Source: Idiomarina piscisalsi (GTDB lineage Bacteria > Pseudomonadota > Gammaproteobacteria > Enterobacterales > Alteromonadaceae). Taken from it: a DNA stretch of 64,000 nucleotides. Under the pieces are notes generated by a model. That model was not told the DNA's origin, did no database searches, and saw only the letters and a program-made list of their open reading frames with translations. The translations under genes and the position numbers were made by a program. Shown one piece after another: positions 63,587-64,000 of the stretch. Location of the stretch: contig NZ_PIQA01000011.1 of the NCBI RefSeq assembly GCF_003987095.1, forward strand, positions 100,807 to 164,806. The letters run 5' to 3'. Within the stretch, counting starts at the first letter, position 1; every line of letters begins with the position of its first letter.

Positions 63587-63964
63587 CTAGTCCCTCTCCA
63601 TGACCAAGTCAGCATCAATGCTATTACCACCGGCCATTCGTATCGATGTTCGCCCTTTTATCGAGTAGTCGTTGTAAATAGCGAATAGCAACGTCGTGCT
63701 GAGTCCAATCGCTATAATTGCTGTGATCAGTGAGCCAGTTGATAACGTGCCGATAATGCCGGAGCCCCACCCTAGTGGATTCCAAAAGTTCGTGGCGAAA
63801 ACACCTGCAGAGCCAACGGCTAATGCAAAGGCACCCGATGATGCTGCCTTGACCGTTCTCACGTCATCAGCCAACGAAGCGCTTTTTACAGCAATAGTTT
63901 TATCTTGCCTTTCGATTGCTCGCTCTAATTCTGATTTGGTGTGTACCACCGTTACGTTCGACAT
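63587..63964 (-). CDS. Two-helix membrane protein partner of LytTR gene
   Basis: 125 residues. Two hydrophobic segments (about 42-60 with GAFALAVGSAGVFATNFW, and about 75-97 with STGSLITAIIAIGLSTTLLF), short basic/acidic N-terminus (MSNVTVVHTKSELERAIERQ) and a soluble tail (RTSIRMAGGNSIDADLVMERD). No family recognised. It is the first gene of a two-gene operon with the LytTR DNA-binding gene (2-base gap). A membrane inhibitor or signal-input role is inferred from the pairing only. Confidence 0.75.
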   Translation of the reverse strand: MSNVTVVHTKSELERAIERQDKTIAVKSASLADDVRTVKAASSGAFALAVGSAGVFATNFWNPLGWGSGIIGTLSTGSLITAIIAIGLSTTLLFAIYNDYSIKGRTSIRMAGGNSIDADLVMERD

Positions 63965-64000
63965 AATTAGTCTCCTAAATGACAGTTAATTAACTGCAGC

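Overview
The window looks like chromosomal DNA of a marine gammaproteobacterium of the Alteromonadales, most likely Idiomarina or a close relative. This is an inference from gene content and from how the conserved proteins read (ubiE-ubiJ-ubiB, gmk-rpoZ-spoT-ridA, trmH-recG, BetT, poly-gamma-glutamate genes). No database search was possible. I annotate about 62 protein-coding genes, one clear pseudogene and one probable gene remnant. I saw no tRNA, rRNA, CRISPR array or intact insertion sequence.

0-13 kb, mostly minus strand: the ubiquinone genes ubiE-ubiJ-ubiB (ubiB cut by the window edge), then trmH-recG, then gmk-rpoZ-spoT-ridA. In enterobacteria gmk-rpoZ-spoT-trmH-recG is one run. Here it is interrupted between ridA and trmH by a plus-strand NhaC-type antiporter and by a tightly coupled three-gene cassette (2-TM protein, GNAT-like protein, CDF-like transporter) of unknown function.

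13-26.4 kb: an MFS exporter facing a TetR regulator; a start-less remnant resembling an AMP-dependent ligase C-terminus; a PAS-PAS protein with a dead GGDEF domain; a BetT choline/betaine transporter; a MaoC-like dehydratase; a minus-strand run of META/MliC lipoprotein, Rrf2 regulator and exported amidohydrolase; a FecA-like TonB receptor behind a Fur-like box; YjdM; and an exported nucleotide pyrophosphatase.

26.4-44.2 kb: pgsB-pgsC-pgsW (poly-gamma-glutamate, no pgsA seen), a YhiI-RbbA-YhhJ-like ABC exporter, then small housekeeping and hypothetical genes (LOG-family protein, YjbQ, upp, Tag-like glycosylase, PpiC, YaiI, DUF885 lipoprotein, DEDDh exonuclease) with one decayed MFS pseudogene.

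44.2 to about 51.3 kb (perhaps to 53.4 kb): an accessory, probably mobile region. It has an RHH/coiled-coil protein divergent from a winged-helix protein, an inovirus Gp2/YfjJ-type HUH replication protein behind a hairpin-rich non-coding stretch, a RadC-like protein, AlpA, two paralogous unknown proteins flanking a third unknown, and an XRE regulator. No integrase or structural gene is visible. Orphan small proteins and an acidic repeat-rich lipoprotein follow.

53.4-60.2 kb: a minus-strand operon dgkA-PAP2-eptA-response regulator-histidine kinase, diverging from an LTA-synthase-like phosphoglycerol transferase. The shared intergenic region holds a near-consensus PmrA box. This is a self-regulated lipid A modification (polymyxin resistance type) module.

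60.2-64 kb: FMN reductase, HAD phosphatase, AraC regulator divergent from a DUF3224 protein, a CsrA-like protein, and a LytTR DNA-binding protein coupled to a two-helix membrane protein. Three copies of a REP-like palindrome occur only in this stretch.
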